Positions 7,624-14,884 of a stretch of 24,147 bases of DNA are shown piece after piece (position 1 is the stretch's first letter; each line of letters opens with the position of its first letter). The stretch is from a bacterium (GTDB taxonomy: Bacteria > UBA10199 > DSSB01). Below the pieces are notes generated by a model that worked only from the letters and a program-made list of their open reading frames with translations, was not told where the DNA came from and made no database searches. The translations under genes were made by a program, and so were the position numbers. The stretch spans positions 1 to 24,147 of the forward strand of contig JAUHYS010000004.1 in the NCBI GenBank assembly GCA_030426445.1, written 5' to 3'.

Positions 7624-8835
7624 CTATCTTAATCGTACTCTTTTGCCCCTTCTCCCAACTTTACCTAAGCTAGGAGCAGCTACTTTGACCTCTGAAAAAG
7701 CAGGAATACCTGGAATTTCTTTGCGAGGCAAGGGCTTGCCAAGTTTGCTCTCGATTTCCTCAAGATAACTTTTGTCCATCCAAGTAGCTAAAGTTGAAGC
7801 TCGACCTTTGGCCTTGGCCCGAGCAGTTCTACCCACTCGGTGGATATAGTCATCAGCCTGATGAGGAATATCAAAATTAATCACATGAGCAATCCCCACG
7901 ACATCGATCCCTCTTGCCATAATATCTGTTGCGACTAAAGTTTTTGTTTCTCCCTTTTTAAAACTCTCTAGTGCCGCATTACGCTCACTCTGTTTACGGT
8001 CAGCATGAAGTGCATGTACACTATAGCCTTTGCTCAGTAAAAGTCGGTAAAGCCATTCGGCATCGAGTTTAGTTCGGGTAAAAACCAGCGTGGACTCCTC
8101 AGCTTGAATCAGCTCCATAATGGCTTTGCGTTTATTTTCTGGATCTAATAAGTAAATGCCATGCTCAATGCCCTCCGCAGCCGTTCCCGGGGGGACCACT
8201 TGCACTTTACTTGGCATATTAAGATATTGCGCAGCTAAGTTTTCGATTTCCCGAGGAAAAGTCGCACTTAGCATTAAAGTTTGTCTTTTTTGAGGTAAAG
8301 CTCGTAGTATGATGCGCATTTGGGGTAAAAAGCCCAAATCCAGCATATGATCGGCCTCATCTAATACAACATATTGAAATAATTGAGAATTAATATTTTT
8401 ACGTTCCATATGATCAACTAATCTTCCTGGGGTCGCTATGATCACATGCGGATTTTTATTAAGCTGCCTGACTTGCGCAACCAAACTCTTGCCACCTATA
8501 ATTAAAGCAGCATGGATTGTTTTTCCATTACTTTTAACACTGCGAGTTAGTTTATGGAAAACATCATAAGTTTGTTGTGCAATTTCTCGAGTTGGGCTTA
8601 AAATCAAAGCTTTTTTTTCACCTTGTTGAGTAATTTTTTCTATAAGTGGCAATACAAAAGCTAAGGTTTTGCCTGTACCTGTTTGGGCGATCCCAATCAA
8701 ATCTTTCCCTGTTAGCACAATAGGAATCGATTTTTGCTGTATAGCAGTAGGTTTTTGAATATTTTGCTTTTCAAGTTGTCTCAGTAGCTCTTTTGAGATT
8801 TTTAAAGAAGCAAATGAAATTTCTGTTTGATTCAT
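7624..8835 (-). CDS. DEAD-box ATP-dependent RNA helicase (RhlE-type)
   Basis: This 403-residue helicase has every expected motif in order: Q-motif region (FASLKISKELLRQLEKQ, PTAIQQKSIP), Walker A AQTGTGKT, PTREIAQQ, TPGRLVDHM, DEAD box VLDEADHMLDLGF, SAT (MLSATFPREI), TDIMARGIDVVG and HRVGRTARA. The C-terminus is short and basic (GKVGRRGKRVRLR), as in RhlE-like proteins, without an RNA-recognition DbpA domain. Role: ATP-driven remodelling of RNA duplexes, commonly in ribosome assembly, mRNA decay or cold response. Its neighbour efp, 45 bases downstream on the same strand, supports a translation-related unit. The start ATG 8835 lacks a strong Shine-Dalgarno. Which subfamily (RhlE, RhlB or CshA-like) is not certain. 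Confidence 0.92.
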   Translation of the reverse strand: MNQTEISFASLKISKELLRQLEKQNIQKPTAIQQKSIPIVLTGKDLIGIAQTGTGKTLAFVLPLIEKITQQGEKKALILSPTREIAQQTYDVFHKLTRSVKSNGKTIHAALIIGGKSLVAQVRQLNKNPHVIIATPGRLVDHMERKNINSQLFQYVVLDEADHMLDLGFLPQMRIILRALPQKRQTLMLSATFPREIENLAAQYLNMPSKVQVVPPGTAAEGIEHGIYLLDPENKRKAIMELIQAEESTLVFTRTKLDAEWLYRLLLSKGYSVHALHADRKQSERNAALESFKKGETKTLVATDIMARGIDVVGIAHVINFDIPHQADDYIHRVGRTARAKAKGRASTLATWMDKSYLEEIESKLGKPLPRKEIPGIPAFSEVKVAAPSLGKVGRRGKRVRLR

Positions 8836-8929
8836 AACTTAATCATCTAGATCAATTTAAAAGAGTTTAAAAGCCAAAAAATATACCTGGGATTTATTTT
8901 TACCTCCTAAGCCTCTTCTAAGATACCTA

Positions 8930-8958
8930 TTGTTATTTATATGTTTTTCAATCATAAT
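8930..8958 (+). promoter_or_regulatory. Sigma70-type promoter placed for a leaderless transcript
   Basis: TTGTTA (8930-8935) and CATAAT (8953-8958) are separated by exactly 17 bases. The expected transcription start, about seven bases after the -10, falls at 8965-8966, the A of the ATG of the first STAS-like gene. No Shine-Dalgarno precedes that ATG. Confidence 0.45.
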
Positions 8959-8965
8959 AAAACTT

Positions 8966-9409
8966 ATGGGCCCTATAATAGAAAAAAAACCTTATGGACC
9001 GATGACTCGTCCAGAAATAATTAAAGCAATCAAAGATCGAGTCTATTTCCTAGAAGATGATATTATCATGTGGAAAGAAATGCCCATAGCGAGTGTCTTT
9101 AGTGTCAAAAAGTTCGGAGAAAAACTCAGAGAATCCGTTAATGACTTAAATAAGTTTTACATGGTGATAGATCTTACAGAAACTAAGCGGCCTACGGCAT
9201 CTGTACGCTCGGAACTAAAAAATCTTTATTCCAGTTTTAAAAATTTTAAACATGCCGCTGTTTTTACAGGGTCCAATTTTATGCTTAATATCGCCGCAAA
9301 ATTTGTCTTAAATTTTGTCGGACTGCAATCTTACTCTGTTCATAAAACCTTGGAGGAAGCTCTTAAAGAAATAGAAAAACATAAAAAAAAAGATTTGATG
9401 GCAATTTAA
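8966..9409 (+). CDS. STAS-like (SpoIIAA-fold) small protein, copy 1
   Basis: This 147-residue cytosolic protein has no signal peptide. An alternating strand/helix pattern (FYMVIDLTE, then a helix SVRSELKNLYSSF, then FKHAAVFTGSNFMLNIAAKFVL, then SVHKTLEEALKEIEKHKK) resembles SpoIIAA-like/STAS proteins of the DUF7793 type, which end with a similar 'eeAl.wl' helix. It is a tandem duplicate of the next gene, with near-identical blocks. ATG at 8966 is preferred to the upstream in-frame TTG at 8930, because that TTG lies in the -35 box and would add a hydrophobic stretch absent from the paralogue. No ribosome-binding site is visible. Function unknown; STAS domains often act in protein-protein switching. 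Confidence 0.6.
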   Translation: MGPIIEKKPYGPMTRPEIIKAIKDRVYFLEDDIIMWKEMPIASVFSVKKFGEKLRESVNDLNKFYMVIDLTETKRPTASVRSELKNLYSSFKNFKHAAVFTGSNFMLNIAAKFVLNFVGLQSYSVHKTLEEALKEIEKHKKKDLMAI

Positions 9410-9465
9410 AGATTAATAACTAAAAACTTTAATATTGATTCACTTTTATCCTATTTGGTTTAAAA

Positions 9466-9909
9466 ATGACTATTGAAATTGAAGATAGACCGTACGGCCC
9501 TATGAGTGGCCCAGAAGAAGTTGCCGCACTTAAAAGTAGGGTTTATTTATTTAAAGATGACATCATCATGTGGGATGAAATACCTATTACCACTGTGTTT
9601 AGTGTCAAAAAATTTGTTGAAAAGCTTAATGAAATTACTAAAGATATCAGCAACTTTTATATTCTTGTCGATTTAACAAAAAATAGTCGACCCAGTGCAA
9701 AAGTCAGGGCTGTTTTAAAGGCTGAGTACGAAAAATTGGCTAACTTTAAACATGCTGCTGTTTTTACAGGATCCAATTTTATGCTTAATATCGCTTCTAA
9801 ATTTATTCTTAGCTTTGTTGGTTTACATTCTTTTTCTGTTCATAAAACGATGGAAGAAGCCTTAGCAGAAATTGAAAAACATAAAAAAAAAGATTCGATG
9901 GCGGTTTAA
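9466..9909 (+). CDS. STAS-like (SpoIIAA-fold) small protein, copy 2
   Basis: This 147-residue paralogue of the preceding gene lies 56 bases downstream on the same strand. Shared blocks include RPYGPM near the N-terminus, VYLFKDDIIMWDEIPITTVFS, FKHAAVFTGSNFMLNIAS and EIEKHKKKDSMAV at the end. The AVFTGSNFMLNIA block is also nearly identical at the DNA level (around 9250-9295 and 9747-9792), pointing to a recent duplication or gene conversion. The middle, surface-helix part (KDISNFYILVDLTKNSRPSAKVRAVL) differs more, so the two copies may bind different partners. No Shine-Dalgarno is visible before ATG 9466. Its end is five bases from the encoded CCA of tRNA-Ser on the other strand. Function unknown. 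Confidence 0.6.
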   Translation: MTIEIEDRPYGPMSGPEEVAALKSRVYLFKDDIIMWDEIPITTVFSVKKFVEKLNEITKDISNFYILVDLTKNSRPSAKVRAVLKAEYEKLANFKHAAVFTGSNFMLNIASKFILSFVGLHSFSVHKTMEEALAEIEKHKKKDSMAV

Positions 9910-9914
9910 AGAAA

Positions 9915-10004
<90 letters not shown>

Positions 10005-10078
10005 AAAAAGCTAATTTTTTTCTATATCCCTTAAGCTATTTCGTCTCACCATGCCCTAATCGACTCTTGGCTGTAAAT

Positions 10079-10564
10079 CTAGACTTTTTTACTTTTTTCT
10101 AATCTTAAACCCTTAAAGAATTTGCTTAACATCTCCGCAGATTCTTTTGCAAGTACTCCTCCTCTTACTTCTGGAAAATGATTAAAAAGCCTTTCTTCAT
10201 GTAAACCTAGTACAGAACCACAAACACCTGCTTTGGGATCTTTTGCTGCATATATCACATGTGGAATCCTTGCCATTATAATAGCTCCCCAACACATGAT
10301 ACAGGGCTCTAAAGTCACGTAAAGTTGAGTGTTTTTTAGGCGCCATGCCCCCAACTTTTTAGCTGCTTTTTCAATAACCAATAATTCAGCATGCGCCGTT
10401 GGGCTTTGAAGTGTTTCTCTTAAATTATGTGCCCGTGCAATAATTTTTCCTTCTTGGCTAATCACAGCACCCACTGGAACCTCGGCTATTTTTGCTGCTT
10501 TTTTTGCCTCTAGCAGCGCATGAATCATAAAGAGTTCATCTATTGATATTGATTTTTTATTCAT
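10079..10564 (-). CDS. tadA: tRNA-specific adenosine deaminase
   Basis: This 161-residue zinc enzyme converts adenosine 34 to inosine in tRNA-Arg(ACG), needed to read CGU, CGC and CGA codons. The catalytic zinc site is intact: His58-Ala-Glu60 (PTAHAELLVIEKA) and Pro87-Cys88-Ile-Met-Cys91 (LEPCIMCWGAI). Also typical are VPVGAVI near the N-terminus, KDPKAGVCGSVLGL, and the C-terminal helix (SAEMLSKFFKGLR). Length is normal for the family. The start ATG 10564 lies in a 63-base divergent gap with the next plus-strand gene. The tRNA-Ser(GGA) gene lies downstream on the same strand, and the cognate substrate tRNA-Arg(ACG) is at 14418-14491. Confidence 0.93.
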   Translation of the reverse strand: MNKKSISIDELFMIHALLEAKKAAKIAEVPVGAVISQEGKIIARAHNLRETLQSPTAHAELLVIEKAAKKLGAWRLKNTQLYVTLEPCIMCWGAIIMARIPHVIYAAKDPKAGVCGSVLGLHEERLFNHFPEVRGGVLAKESAEMLSKFFKGLRLEKSKKV

Positions 10565-10627
10565 TTTTTAGAGGCTCTAGCTCATTTCTATCTTTTCAAG
10601 AGAAACTAAATTCGTTATGACGCCACC

Positions 10628-11134
10628 ATGGCTGAACATGCAAAACGCAAACTTGCCAAGCTTTACGCGCCCGCCGTCCAAGTCCGACTGGCCCGTTTTG
10701 CTTCTAAAGAACAACTTTCTATTGCCGCCTGGCTAGCACAAAACTCTATTGGCACGAACTATGCCATGCAGGTTTTAGAATTTCTAGAAGACCTTTCAAA
10801 AAAAGAAAATATTCGGCCCTCCATTTTACTCAGGCAAATCATCCAAAACTTTGAAGAGGACAAACTGCACCCTAAGGAACTGGGTCGTCGTCTCCGTGAT
10901 CACATGTACCGAAAACTACACCCTAAAACTGAACAACATCGTTTACGTTTTGAAAGTTTTAATAAAAACTTGGGACTCCCACAAAAAAGTCGGCTTATTC
11001 CTCCTCAAAACTTTGAAGGCACCTTCTACCAACTGGAAGTTGGATTTGAAAGTGTTTCTGAATTGCAAGAAAAACTCAAAATGGTTTTAGAATCCATTAA
11101 AAAAAATAAATGGAAAGACCTTGAGGAGTTCTAA
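10628..11134 (+). CDS. Hypothetical protein, first gene of SplB-like/pab cluster
   Basis: I do not recognise this 168-residue protein. It is basic at the N-terminus (AEHAKRKLAKLY), mostly helical, without signal peptide or membrane segment. Residues about 80-105 are rich in Arg, Lys and His (HPKELGRRLRDHMYRKLHPKTEQHRLRF), which suggests nucleic-acid contact, and the C-terminus is a charged helix (ELQEKLKMVLESIKKNKWKDLEEF). It ends four bases before the radical SAM gene starts, so the two are probably translated together and may share a job. No clear Shine-Dalgarno precedes ATG 10628. A DNA-binding partner of the radical SAM enzyme is a speculative reading. Confidence 0.6.
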   Translation: MAEHAKRKLAKLYAPAVQVRLARFASKEQLSIAAWLAQNSIGTNYAMQVLEFLEDLSKKENIRPSILLRQIIQNFEEDKLHPKELGRRLRDHMYRKLHPKTEQHRLRFESFNKNLGLPQKSRLIPPQNFEGTFYQLEVGFESVSELQEKLKMVLESIKKNKWKDLEEF

Positions 11135-11138
11135 TGCT

Positions 11139-12233
11139 ATGCAAAATTTTCAACCGCAAAAAATTATTGTTGAAGCTAAAGTAAGAAACCTCCCTTTAAC
11201 TCAAAAAGTTCTCAACAAGTTTAAAAAAGTTCCACAACAAGTCATTAAAACTTACCAAGAGCTTAAAACACCTCAAGACATTAGCTTTGCCAAACGTACT
11301 TTAATCTTAGCTGAACAGCGCGGTGAATGTTTGAAACCTTTTCCAAAAATTAAACACGCTATTAATTTAGGGGATTATGTCTTTAATCCTATTTCTAACT
11401 GTCATCTGGAATGCACTTATTGTATTTTACAAAGTTATCTAAAAAATAATCCCTATATAACTCTGTTTGTCAACTGGGAAAGTTACGCCAAAGCTATTTT
11501 AAAAAAAGCAACTGAACAACCAGAGCACTGTTTTCGGATGGGAACCGGAGAACTTTCTGATTCACTTGCCTTAGACAATCTAACTGATTTAAGCCAAGAA
11601 ATGATTCCACTTTTTGCAAAAATTCCTAATGCTTTTTTGGAACTTAAAACCAAATCCAACACCATTAAAAACTTACTCCCATTGCAACATCAAGGACACA
11701 CAGTTATTTCTTGGTCCATGTCTCCCCAAAATATCATCTCAAAGGAAGAACTAAAATGTGCCTCTTTAGAAGAGCGCATTCAAAGTATGATACAAGTTCA
11801 AAAAGCCGGCTACCCAGTGGGTATTCACCTCGATCCTATGATTTATTTTATGGACTGGGAGAAAGCTTATCATAATTTGATTGAACAGCTTTCACAAAAT
11901 TTAGACCCTAAACGCATTGCTTGGGTCAGTATTGGTTCCTTACGTTTCGATAAAGACCTCAAACGGGAAGCCACGGGGCGTTTTCCACAAACTAAGATTT
12001 TTTCTGAGGAATTCATCGCAGCTCCCGATGGAAAGTTTCGTTACTTTAAAGAAATTCGTCGAGAACTTTATCAAAAGGTTTGGCATTGGCTACAGGAATG
12101 GTCTCAGGATTTCCCACGTTACCTTTGCATGGAAGCACCTTGGATGTGGCAAGCCGTCACGGGACAAGAAGCCCCACTGCCTGAGCAAAAAGAAATTGAA
12201 CTCACAAACCGGCTCAAGGCTTTGTTAATCTAA
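11139..12233 (+). CDS. SplB-like (spore photoproduct lyase family) radical SAM protein
   Basis: This 364-residue protein carries a radical SAM cluster motif CX3CX2C at Cys88, Cys92 and Cys95 (NCHLECTYCILQSYL), followed by PYITLFVNWESY. Both patterns match spore photoproduct lyase and its relatives (COG1533). The GTGELSDSLALD block and the AGYPVGIHLDPMIYF strand are also typical. In Bacillus SplB the block FEASCTSDP holds the hydrogen-donating cysteine; here the matching block FRMGTGELSDSL has no cysteine, although Cys131 lies five residues before. ATG 11139 is preferred to an in-frame TTG at 11121 because GAGGAG lies ten bases upstream of it. The reaction is unknown; DNA repair is possible, but a true photoproduct lyase is doubtful. 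Confidence 0.75.
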   Translation: MQNFQPQKIIVEAKVRNLPLTQKVLNKFKKVPQQVIKTYQELKTPQDISFAKRTLILAEQRGECLKPFPKIKHAINLGDYVFNPISNCHLECTYCILQSYLKNNPYITLFVNWESYAKAILKKATEQPEHCFRMGTGELSDSLALDNLTDLSQEMIPLFAKIPNAFLELKTKSNTIKNLLPLQHQGHTVISWSMSPQNIISKEELKCASLEERIQSMIQVQKAGYPVGIHLDPMIYFMDWEKAYHNLIEQLSQNLDPKRIAWVSIGSLRFDKDLKREATGRFPQTKIFSEEFIAAPDGKFRYFKEIRRELYQKVWHWLQEWSQDFPRYLCMEAPWMWQAVTGQEAPLPEQKEIELTNRLKALLI

Positions 12234-12235
12234 TA

Positions 12236-13654
12236 ATGAAGATATTTACTCAAACTATTGACTGGCCTTCTCCTCAGCTTCTAGCAAAATGGGTCATGGC
12301 AGCTCCTCACCGTATTTGGTTAGATTCTGCCATGACAGATCACTCACGCGGACGCTACTCGTTCATCACCGGCAACCCCTTATGGCGTTGGGAAATGCAA
12401 AACCCTGATGACTTTTTTCTCTATTCTCAAGAAAACAAAGTCACTCTTTCGTCATGGAATTTTTTAAATAAAACCCTTCATGCATTGCAAAAATCTATCT
12501 CGAAGTGCAACCAATCTGACGACTCGTTTTTTTACGGAGGTCTTGTTGGTTTTTTAAGTTATGAAGCGTTTCACACCCAAATGTTACCGAATTATAAAAT
12601 GAAAGACATGTTAAGCCCCCTCGCCTATTTTTTATTTTGCGATTCGGGCCTCATCTTGGATCATCAAAAAAAAAACGCTCAGCTCTTTTCATTGGGAATT
12701 CATACTGATTCAAAAAGCTGTGATATCAAGTTGGCAAAAAAAAGAGTTGCCTGTTTATTAGATGAAATCAAAACGCTTGAGGCTAGCTCTGATATTCAGC
12801 AGTCTCTTGTCGACTGGACACTAATTAATCAAGGTAAAAACGAACAAATAACTTACCTTAAAAAAATAAAAAATACCCTTGAAGCCATTCATCGTGGAGA
12901 TTGCTATCAAGTCAATTTATCCAGACGCCTGCACTTTAAAAGCTCTTCACCTAACACTCACCCCGAATCTCTTTACCTCAATTTACGTCAGCAAAGCCCG
13001 GCTCCACAAATGGCTTTTATCAACCTGGGTTCAACTCAAATTTTATCGGCTTCTCCAGAAACTCTTTTTGAAATCAAAAGGAAAAAAATTACGACTTTTC
13101 CAATAAAAGGCACGCGGCCCAGAGATGACAACCTAAACCGTGACACATCTCTTAAAAATGAACTCGCAAACAGTCATAAGGACCGTGCCGAACTTTTGAT
13201 GATTACTGACTTAATGCGCAACGATTTAGGGCGAATTTGTGATTATGGTACGATTCAGGTCCCTCAAATTTTAAGGGTTGAAACTTTTGCTCAAGTTCAC
13301 CATTTAGTCGCAGAAATCTGTGGACGACTAAAAAACAACGTCTCCGCTTTAGAAGCGCTACAAGCCCTATTTCCTGGTGGCTCAATTAGCGGTGCACCAA
13401 AGATAAAAGCCATGGAAATCATTGATCAAACAGAAACTCATCCGCGTGGTATTTATACAGGAAGCATAGGCTATATTAATCTCAATGGAAATGCGGATTT
13501 TAATATTGCCATTCGTACGGCTCTACTACAAAATAAAAATTTATATTATTGGAGTGGAGGAGGCATTGTGGCAGATTCTAATCCGCAACAGGAATGGGAT
13601 GAAACCCTACACAAGGCACGAGGTATTTTTCAAACTTTAAGGGTAAATAATTAA
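12236..13654 (+). CDS. pabB: Aminodeoxychorismate synthase component I
   Basis: This 472-residue chorismate-binding enzyme takes chorismate plus ammonia from a glutaminase partner to 4-amino-4-deoxychorismate, for p-aminobenzoate and folate. The PabB-diagnostic lysine is in FPIKGTRPRDD (TrpE has an alanine there). Other hallmarks are IHRGDCYQVNLSRRL, the block LLMITDLMRNDLGRICDYG, HHLVAEICGRL and FPGGSISGAPKIKAMEIID, then RGIYTGSIGY and NADFNIAIRTAL. The N-terminal half is the usual weaker-conserved sandwich (YSFITGNPLWRW). It starts two bases after the radical SAM gene and ends three bases before the pabC remnant. No pabA glutaminase is in the window; it may lie elsewhere or be shared with trpG. 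Confidence 0.93.
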   Translation: MKIFTQTIDWPSPQLLAKWVMAAPHRIWLDSAMTDHSRGRYSFITGNPLWRWEMQNPDDFFLYSQENKVTLSSWNFLNKTLHALQKSISKCNQSDDSFFYGGLVGFLSYEAFHTQMLPNYKMKDMLSPLAYFLFCDSGLILDHQKKNAQLFSLGIHTDSKSCDIKLAKKRVACLLDEIKTLEASSDIQQSLVDWTLINQGKNEQITYLKKIKNTLEAIHRGDCYQVNLSRRLHFKSSSPNTHPESLYLNLRQQSPAPQMAFINLGSTQILSASPETLFEIKRKKITTFPIKGTRPRDDNLNRDTSLKNELANSHKDRAELLMITDLMRNDLGRICDYGTIQVPQILRVETFAQVHHLVAEICGRLKNNVSALEALQALFPGGSISGAPKIKAMEIIDQTETHPRGIYTGSIGYINLNGNADFNIAIRTALLQNKNLYYWSGGGIVADSNPQQEWDETLHKARGIFQTLRVNN

Positions 13655-13657
13655 CTG

Positions 13658-14393
13658 ATGTTTTGGGTTTACCACAATGGAAAAATTCTACCAGAAAACG
13701 AAGTTAGTATTCCTATCACTGACCGTTCCTATCTTTATGGGGAAGGTCTGTTTGAAACCATGCGGGTGTTTGATGGTTCACTCCCTTTTTTTGCTGAGCA
13801 TATCGAACGGCTAAAATCAGGTATGAAGGCACTTCAATTTACATACGAGTTTTCCGAATCCAACCTCAAAAGCTCTTTGGAACAACTCTTACATAAAAAT
13901 AATTTGCAAAATGCCTCCCTACGTCACCCTTGAAAAAAATTTCTTCATCAGTCCCAATCCACTCTCAGCTCATAAAACTTCTAATTATCTTTTTTATCTT
14001 TATGGTTACCAACGTGCTCGAAAAAAAGGTTTTGACGAAATCCTATTTTGTAATCCCGAACACGAAATCATCGAAGGCGCCACCACCAATATCTTTTGCT
14101 TTTTAAATAAAAAGTGGATCACACCTCCTAGTGATCAAGGCCCATTGATGGGAGTTGGCAGACACCTTTTAATTGAGTTAATAAAAAAAAATCGACTTAC
14201 AATTGAAGAAAAAAAAATCACCGAAACCGACCTTAAGAAAGCCCAAGCTATTATCTTGACCAATGCTGTTTACGGTCCTATTTACGTGCACTCTCTTGAA
14301 AATAAAAAAAGTGAAAACAATGAGGGTCTTGAAGCAGCCAAGTTACTGAATAAATTATGGCACCAAGAAGTTAAGCAAAGAAAAAGAAACTAA
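13658..14393 (+). pseudogene. pabC: Aminodeoxychorismate lyase (pabC), broken by internal deletion and frameshift
   Basis: Two overlapping frames together spell a fold-type IV PLP enzyme. Frame one (13658-13933) gives the N-terminal half: VYHNGKILPENEVSIPITDRSYLYGEGLFETMRVFDG and the HIERLKSGMKAL helix. It then runs into a stop after NASLRHP. Frame two (13911-14393) gives the C-terminal half, with the PLP lysine in AHKTSNYLFYLYGYQRAR, KKGFDEILFCN, IEGATTNIFCF and LMGVGRHLLIELI. Compared with PabC from Bacillus, roughly 20-30 residues that should sit between ASLR and PPYVTL are missing, so this is a deletion that also shifted the frame. It would normally remove pyruvate from aminodeoxychorismate to give p-aminobenzoate. 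A sequencing or assembly error is possible. Enzyme activity from these two pieces is unlikely. Confidence 0.75.
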
Positions 14394-14417
14394 AAAATTT
14401 ATTAGAAAACAGGGAAA

Positions 14418-14491
14418 CGCGCCCAGCATGATTCGAACATGCGACCTTTGGTTTCGTAGACCAACGCTCTATCCAGCTGAGCTATGGGCGC
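14418..14491 (-). tRNA. tRNA-Arg (anticodon ACG)
   Basis: On the minus strand the 5' arm GCGCCCA (14491-14485) pairs with TGGGCGC (14425-14419). Anticodon stem TTGGT/ACCAA encloses loop CTACGAA, anticodon ACG. The T-loop GTTCGAATC and D-stem TAGCTCAGCTGGATAGAGC are normal. Discriminator G is at 14418; no CCA is encoded. ACG anticodons need TadA to make inosine at position 34. Confidence 0.93.
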
Positions 14492-14529
14492 TTATGAAGA
14501 AAAGCTTGGTTACAAGCTCTCTGTAAAAA

Positions 14530-14618
14530 CGGAGAGGGAGGGATTCGAACCCTCGGTAGAACTTACGCCCTACGACGGTTTAGCAAACCGCTACCTTCGG
14601 CCTCTCGGTCACCTCTCC
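14530..14618 (-). tRNA. tRNA-Ser (anticodon GCT)
   Basis: The 5' arm GGAGAGG (14618-14612) pairs with CCTCTCC (14537-14531). The anticodon stem GCGGT/ACCGT encloses loop TTGCTAA, anticodon GCT, reading AGC/AGU. A long class II variable arm (CGTAGGGCGTAAGTTCTACC) and T-loop GGTTCGAATCC are present. Discriminator G is at 14530; CCA is not encoded. Confidence 0.93.
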
Positions 14619-14717
14619 TAATTTTAGCAAAAAATATTTTTTTCCAAAAAATCAGACTCCCTCTTACAAAGAAAGCCATACAAACTCAATGTTTTTTTAA
14701 AAAGCTCTCCGTAATAG

Positions 14718-14804
14718 CGGAGAGGGTGGGATTCGAACCCACGATGCGCTTGCACGCATGCCGGTTTTCAAGACCGGTGCCTTCAACCACTCGGCCACCT
14801 CTCC
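14718..14804 (-). tRNA. tRNA-Ser (anticodon TGA)
   Basis: The 5' arm GGAGAGG (14804-14798) pairs with CCTCTCC (14725-14719). The anticodon stem CCGGT/ACCGG encloses loop CTTGAAA, anticodon TGA, reading UCA/UCG/UCU-type codons. The class II variable arm ATGCGTGCAAGCGCAT is a perfect ATGCG/CGCAT stem. Discriminator G is at 14718. It lies 80 bases after serS on the same strand. No gene lies in the spacers between the four RNA and protein genes here (14394-14884). Confidence 0.93.
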
Positions 14805-14884
14805 TAATCACTTAAAAAAGTTTCACTTTAGCTTTATATAATCTAAAGCAAGGCGCATGATATAAAAAAATCTGCCTGTTGAGA

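Noticed and set aside
8899..8912. Perfect AGGAGG on the minus strand upstream of the DEAD-box gene
   Set aside because: No start codon lies within reach, and it is about 70 bases before the helicase ATG, so no gene can be assigned.
13900..13935. Programmed ribosomal frameshift in pabC
   Set aside because: No slippery heptamer or downstream pseudoknot is visible, and restoring the frame would still leave a gap of roughly 20-30 residues compared with family members.
13911..14393. Stand-alone small aminotransferase-like gene starting at ATG 13911
   Set aside because: It lacks the N-terminal half of the fold, which is present in the other frame just before it; it is the 3' part of a broken pabC.
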